From Methanothermococcus okinawensis IH1 (GTDB taxonomy: Archaea > AGJL01 > Methanococci > Methanococcales > Methanococcaceae), in the NCBI RefSeq assembly GCF_000179575.2, contig NC_015636.1:1-64000 (forward strand): DNA of 64,000 nucleotides, written 5' to 3'. Within the stretch, counting starts at the first letter, position 1, and each line of letters starts with the position of its first letter. This document shows positions 60,058 to 64,000 of this stretch, piece after piece. The translations under genes and the position numbers were made by a program. The notes beneath the pieces are model-generated. The model saw only the letters and a list, made by a program, of their open reading frames with translations. It had not been told where the DNA came from and made no database searches.

Positions 60058-61029
60058 ATGGACAGGATTAAATCAATTTTAAAATATGGATATAAATTAG
60101 CTATCGATGTAAATGCAGATATATTTTTAATATTTACAGAAACAGGTAAAACATACGACATATTTAAAGAGTATGTGGAATCTGTTGAACATCTTCAAAG
60201 TACGGTAGAATATGGCAATAATAATTCTACCGATGAAAGAGATTGTAAGGGGCGTGTTAGCCGTAATTTAAAAATAATCGTTTCTACACCAAATGAGGAT
60301 ACATATTTTAATCTTAAAAATGAAAAACGAATAATACCTATACTAATGAATTATCGAAACAAAAATAAAGCTACAATGATAAAACAGGGGGTTATAAAAC
60401 TATTCGAGAATAACCTTATAAAAAAAGGTGATTTAATAGTGGCAGTATTAGGACTTCCAAAAGTTTCAGGTGGGACTAATTCCATAACCTTAATTGAGGT
60501 AAATACTTATAACCCTATATTAAAATTCTACCAATATATAAATTCCATAGAAAAAATTGAAGGAATGGTCATAAGTGAAATATTGGATATTGCCATGGAG
60601 CTCGCTGTGGAAGGTAGGGAAGGGAAACCCGTAGGAACCATATTTGTTATAGGTGATACTGAAAAAGTGCTTAAAATGTCAAGTCAGCTTATACTGAATC
60701 CGTTTAAGTGTCACGATGCAATAATATTTGATAAAAAAGTAAAAGGAACAATAAAGGAGCTCTCTACAATAGATGGTGCATTTATTATTACTGAAAAGGG
60801 GGAGGTAAAATCTGCTGGAAGATACATAGAATGTATTGGTGGTAATTTAAATCTTCCACTTGGTCTCGGAGCTCGACATTATGCAGCTGCGGCTATCTCA
60901 AAACATACCGATGCAATAGCCATTACAGTTTCTGAAAGTGGTGGAATAATTAGAGTTTTTAAAGATGGAGAAATACTTGTAGAAATAAATCCAAATAAAT
61001 TGGATGATGAAAATTCTTATATATATTAA
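60058..61029 (+). CDS. dacZ: Diadenylate cyclase DacZ
   Basis: The 323-residue protein ends in a DisA_N/DAC domain with DGAFIITEKGEV near 239-250 and GLGARHYAAAAISKHTDAIAITVSE near 273-297, the catalytic DGA and RHxxA motifs. It makes cyclic di-AMP, shown in Methanocaldococcales and Methanococcales to control osmotic and potassium balance. The N-terminal part (1-130) is the archaeal regulatory extension. ATG at 60058 is chosen for the GGTGG four bases upstream. Confidence 0.88.
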   Translation: MDRIKSILKYGYKLAIDVNADIFLIFTETGKTYDIFKEYVESVEHLQSTVEYGNNNSTDERDCKGRVSRNLKIIVSTPNEDTYFNLKNEKRIIPILMNYRNKNKATMIKQGVIKLFENNLIKKGDLIVAVLGLPKVSGGTNSITLIEVNTYNPILKFYQYINSIEKIEGMVISEILDIAMELAVEGREGKPVGTIFVIGDTEKVLKMSSQLILNPFKCHDAIIFDKKVKGTIKELSTIDGAFIITEKGEVKSAGRYIECIGGNLNLPLGLGARHYAAAAISKHTDAIAITVSESGGIIRVFKDGEILVEINPNKLDDENSYIY

Positions 61030-61131
61030 ATTAAACTAAATTAAATTATTAATTTATGACCATTGAACTGTAAATTTTATAATTTTATAATTACGATTTT
61101 ATATTGGTAAATCTAAAAAAAGAGGAAAAAT

Positions 61132-62385
61132 ATGACATTAGCAGAGAAAATTTTATCAAAAAAATTAGGAAAAAAGGTTTATGCAGGAGATACCATAGAA
61201 ATAAATATCGATTTGGCAATGACGCATGATGGAACTACGCCACTTTCAGCAAAGGCATTTAAACAGATAGCCGATAAAGTATGGGATAATAAAAAAATAG
61301 TAATAGTTTTTGACCACAATGTTCCAGCAAATACGGCAAAAGCTGCAAACATGCAAAAAATAACAAGAGAATTTATAAAAGAACAGGATATAATACACCA
61401 TTATTTTGAAGGTGAAGGGATTTGCCACCAAGTCCTTCCTGAAAAGGGACATGTAAAACCAAACATGGTAATTGCAGGAGGAGACAGTCATACATGCACT
61501 TATGGAGCATTTGGAGCTTTTTCCACAGGATTTGGAGCAACAGATATGGGATACATATTTGCAACAGGAAAAACATGGATGAAAGTCCCAAAAACCATAA
61601 GGGTAAATGTAAATGGAAAAAATGAAAAAATTAGTGGAAAAGATATTATTTTAAGAATCTGCAAAGAGGTTGGAAGAAGAGGAGCTACATATATGGCTCT
61701 TGAATATGGTGGAGAAGCCATTAAAAATCTAAAAATGGAAGATAGAATGGTTCTGAGCAATATGGCTATCGAGATGGGTGGAAAGGTTGGAATTATTGAA
61801 GCTGATGATATAACATACAATTATTTAAAAAATAGGATTTCTGAAAAGGAACTACTAACTTTAAAAAAGAATAGAATTACAGTGGATGAAAATGAAGATT
61901 ATTATAAGGTAATAGATATAGATATAACCAATATGGAAGAGCAAATAGCCTGCCCGCACCATCCAGATAATGTAAAACCTGTTTCAGAAGTGAGTGGAAC
62001 TCATATTGACCAGGTGTTTATAGGTTCATGCACAAATGGAAGATTAAATGATTTAAGAATAGCTGCAAAGTATTTAAAGGGAAAAAAAGTTCATGAGGGT
62101 GTGAGATTGATTGTAATACCTGCATCAAAGTCGATACTTAAACAGGCTTTAAAAGAAGGTTTAATTGATATATTTGTTGATGCCGGAGCTCTCATCTGCA
62201 CGCCAGGATGTGGTCCATGTTTAGGAGCTCATCAAGGTGTTTTAGCAGATGGGGATGTTTGTTTATCAACGACAAATAGAAACTTTAAAGGAAGAATGGG
62301 TAATGTAAATGCTGAAATATATTTATCATCTCCAAAAATTGCAGCAATAAGTGCTGTTAAGGGATATATATCAAATGAAGAATAA
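61132..62385 (+). CDS. hacA: Methanogen homoaconitase large subunit HacA
   Basis: The 417-residue aconitase-family protein has GGDSHTCTYGAFGAFSTG near 121-138, GSCTNGR near 302 and CTPGCGPCLGAH near 356, giving three cysteines for the 4Fe-4S cluster. The opening TLAEKILSKKLGKKVYAGD and the MTHDGTTPL block fit HacA better than LeuC. HacA builds alpha-ketosuberate for coenzyme B. The small subunit is not in the window. LeuC is the main alternative. Confidence 0.82.
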   Translation: MTLAEKILSKKLGKKVYAGDTIEINIDLAMTHDGTTPLSAKAFKQIADKVWDNKKIVIVFDHNVPANTAKAANMQKITREFIKEQDIIHHYFEGEGICHQVLPEKGHVKPNMVIAGGDSHTCTYGAFGAFSTGFGATDMGYIFATGKTWMKVPKTIRVNVNGKNEKISGKDIILRICKEVGRRGATYMALEYGGEAIKNLKMEDRMVLSNMAIEMGGKVGIIEADDITYNYLKNRISEKELLTLKKNRITVDENEDYYKVIDIDITNMEEQIACPHHPDNVKPVSEVSGTHIDQVFIGSCTNGRLNDLRIAAKYLKGKKVHEGVRLIVIPASKSILKQALKEGLIDIFVDAGALICTPGCGPCLGAHQGVLADGDVCLSTTNRNFKGRMGNVNAEIYLSSPKIAAISAVKGYISNEE

Positions 62386-62493
62386 TTATAAAATTGATAA
62401 ATAATATTTAAATTTAAATATAAAAGTTTATATACATTTATTAACATATTCAATCGTTATAGGTTATAATTTATGGATTATTTTGGTGAGAAT

Positions 62494-63004
62494 ATGGCTA
62501 CAACCTATGAATTAAAGATATATGGAAAAGTTCAGCATGTAGGACTTAGAGGTAGAATAGAAAATATTGAAGGGGTTTAGGAATTGATGGGGTGGTATAT
62601 AATTACGAAGATGGACAATTAAGGATTTTAGCAAATTTTGATGACGAAGAAATAAAAGACTTTTTTAAGAAAAGCATTAAGTTTTTGGAAAAAAAGACAA
62701 TTTAATTAGGATAGAAGGAATCGAAGAAAAAGAACTAAATGCGTTTATTGAATTTCCAAAAGGCATTAACCGAATATCAGCAGATGATTTAATAGAACTT
62801 AATAAAAAATTAGATGAAGGGGGTTAAATATATTAAAATGATATTTGGGGTTTTGGATGAAGTTAAAAAAGGTCAGGAAATATTAATTAGCAGTCAAATG
62901 AGTTAGTCAATAGTCAGAGGGAACTATTGGAGGGACAGAAAGAACTATTGAAAGGACAGAATGAAATGAAAGAGATATCAATAAAAATTGAACAGAAACT
63001 TTAA
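62494..63004 (+). pseudogene. Acylphosphatase-like gene with four frameshifts
   Basis: ATG at 62494 after GGTGA begins [20 protein letters not shown], an acylphosphatase-like N-terminus. The frame breaks at 62576-62578 (one T short), the A7 run 62689-62695 (one A short), the G5 run 62819-62823 (one G extra) and 62896-62898 (one A short). The linked frames read [38 protein letters not shown] and a coiled-coil tail of LLEGQKELLKGQNEM type to the stop at 63002-63004. Four lesions make decay the best reading. Its stop overlaps that of the convergent methyltransferase. Confidence 0.75.
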
Positions 63005-63722
63005 GATTTAATTTTTTCTTTTATTGCTACAACACCAATATAACATCCAAAGTTCTTTAAAAAACTTTTATAAAGGAATGTGTCTATAAAAGAATTGGTG
63101 ATATTTGTTCCAAATGTGTATTTTATATGAAAACCATATTTATCAAGTGCCTTAATGACATCGTCTAAATTATAAAACTTCGTTTTTACCTTTATTTTTT
63201 TCCAGCTATAACTTTTACAATCTCTCCTTTTTTATTTTTAACAGCTTTTTTAGTATTTTTTATACCTTTTCGCATTAGGGCTTTAATTATCCATCTTATA
63301 TCATAGACATTTGCAACTGTGAATATTAAAATTCCATCGTTTTTTAATACGCGTCTTATCTCTTTCAGAGCTCGGTTAAGTTGCACATGATTCAGAGCTC
63401 CGAAAAATGATATTACACAATCAAAAGTTTTACTCTTAAATGGGATATTTTCTACATTACCTACTACAATAAATTTATTTGTTTTGCTATGTGCTATTTT
63501 TGCCATTTTTAGGGATATATCAAGACCTATTGCAGTATTATTCAATTTTTGTAATTGCTCGCCTGTTCCGCATCCAATATCAAGAACCAAATAATCCTTT
63601 TTAATTTCGTTTTTTATTATTATATTTTCTATTTCCCTCATCCATCTTAATTTTCTTCCATAATACAAATTATTGTATTCATTTGCTAAATTATCATAAT
63701 ATTCTACCAACTTTCTATTCAT
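63001..63722 (-). pseudogene. Class I SAM methyltransferase split by an A7 frameshift
   Basis: The first part (ATG 63722) has YLVLDIGCGTGEQLQKL near 43-59, DISLKMAKIAH near 73 and VISFFGALNHVQLNRALKEIRRVLKNDG near 102-129, then stops at TAA 63192 after seven A (T at 63195-63201). The next frame continues with KVKTKFYNLDDVIKALDKYG and ends VAIKEKIKS at 63001. One extra A restores about 240 residues. The break reads A AAA AAA TAA, as in hldE2. The downstream part is intact. Confidence 0.8.
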
Positions 63723-63990
63723 ATTTTCAACTTTTAACTTTCTACTTTATATAATAAATAATAATATATATAGATACATAACAATATATAGATATGCCTA
63801 AATAATTATACCAAAATATTAACAATACTTAATAATATTTAATAATAATTACAAAATTATTGTTATTAACCTTTTTTTATTAATGATATAGTTAATTTTA
63901 AATATTAGATGTATATTTATTTTTAGTGTTATTATATTATTCTTTAAATTATAAAAAAATCACCAAAATATCTAAAATATAGGTGACACC

Positions 63991-64000
63991 ATGAATAAAA
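63991..64000 (+). CDS. Start of a truncated gene at the window edge
   Basis: ATG at 63991 follows GGTGACACC with the usual spacing and begins Met-Asn-Lys before the window ends. Function cannot be told. Confidence 0.45.

Larger units (their letters stand above)
168..63400. repeat. Dispersed GAGCTC palindrome, about 80 copies across the window
   Basis: The six-base palindrome GAGCTC recurs throughout, first at 168-173 and last at 63395-63400, about 80 copies by hand count. Simple composition at about 30% G+C predicts around 4. Copies lie almost entirely inside genes and in several frames, for example as GAG CTC (Glu-Leu) or GGA GCT C (Gly-Ala). Glu-Leu would normally be GAA TTA here, so the signal acts at DNA level. 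Some copies extend to longer palindromes, such as the 12-base one near 22007. No copy was seen from about 39.2 to 43.4 kb or between 16.8 and 19.2 kb. Confidence 0.85.

Noticed and set aside
1-64000. CRISPR array, insertion sequence, rRNA or tRNA genes
   Set aside because: No regularly spaced repeats, transposase motifs or G+C-rich RNA genes of these kinds were seen on reading both strands.

Overview
The window is archaeal, AT-rich, and comes from a methanogen of the order Methanococcales. Taxon-level support includes heterodisulfide reductase HdrC and HdrB, an Ehb-type hydrogenase large subunit, methanogenesis marker protein 11, HacA of coenzyme B synthesis, CfbB of F430 synthesis, ArcS, aRF1, TBP, RpoL and DacZ. 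Most genes have GGTGA-type ribosome binding sites about four bases before the start. The intein in UDP-glucose dehydrogenase and the overall gene content suggest a relative of Methanococcus aeolicus. That species guess is recall, not a search result.

Layout. 0-20 kb: housekeeping and cofactor genes (cobZ, arcS, mmp11, trpS, a decayed hicAB pair, cbiG, cbiD, rps6e, fucA, tyrS, rpoL, the L1-L10-L12 ribosomal operon, tbp, hisH). 20-33 kb: a PHP phosphoesterase, nnrE/nnrD, copper genes (copA and a CopZ-like chaperone), a CBS protein, ehbN, hdrC, hdrB, dphB, a mechanosensitive channel with a structured RNA candidate just upstream, and glmM. 33-55.7 kb: a large surface-polysaccharide locus in two converging arms. 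The rightward arm carries a bacterial-type ADP-heptose pathway (gmhA, hldE2, hldE1, gmhB), a glycosyltransferase and a Wzx-like flippase. The leftward arm carries galU, galE, an intein-containing UDP-glucose dehydrogenase, a UDP-glucuronate epimerase, asnB, a GT9 heptosyltransferase-like protein, and alternating glycosyltransferases and methyltransferases. 56-64 kb: aRF1, a Dsr-like siroheme protein, cfbB, dacZ, hacA, a decayed acylphosphatase-like gene and a split methyltransferase.

Two window-wide signals stand out. First, the palindrome GAGCTC occurs about 80 times by hand count, where roughly 4 would be expected at about 30% G+C. It is nearly always inside genes and in several reading frames, much like the HIP1 palindrome of cyanobacteria. 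It is missing from about 4 kb of the glycosyltransferase region and from the L10-L12 genes. Second, five genes (nnrE, hldE2, a GT4 glycosyltransferase, the acylphosphatase-like gene and a methyltransferase) are broken at runs of six or seven A on their coding strand, and each would be restored by one extra A. Each break sits in phase with an A AAA AAN slippery heptamer, so slippage, phase variation, ordinary pseudogenes or homopolymer sequencing errors all need to be tested.

The most interesting system is the combined heptose pathway and heptosyltransferase in a methanogen. One of its steps, hldE2, carries one of these A-run breaks and could be switched on or off. No rRNA, tRNA, insertion sequence or CRISPR array was seen.
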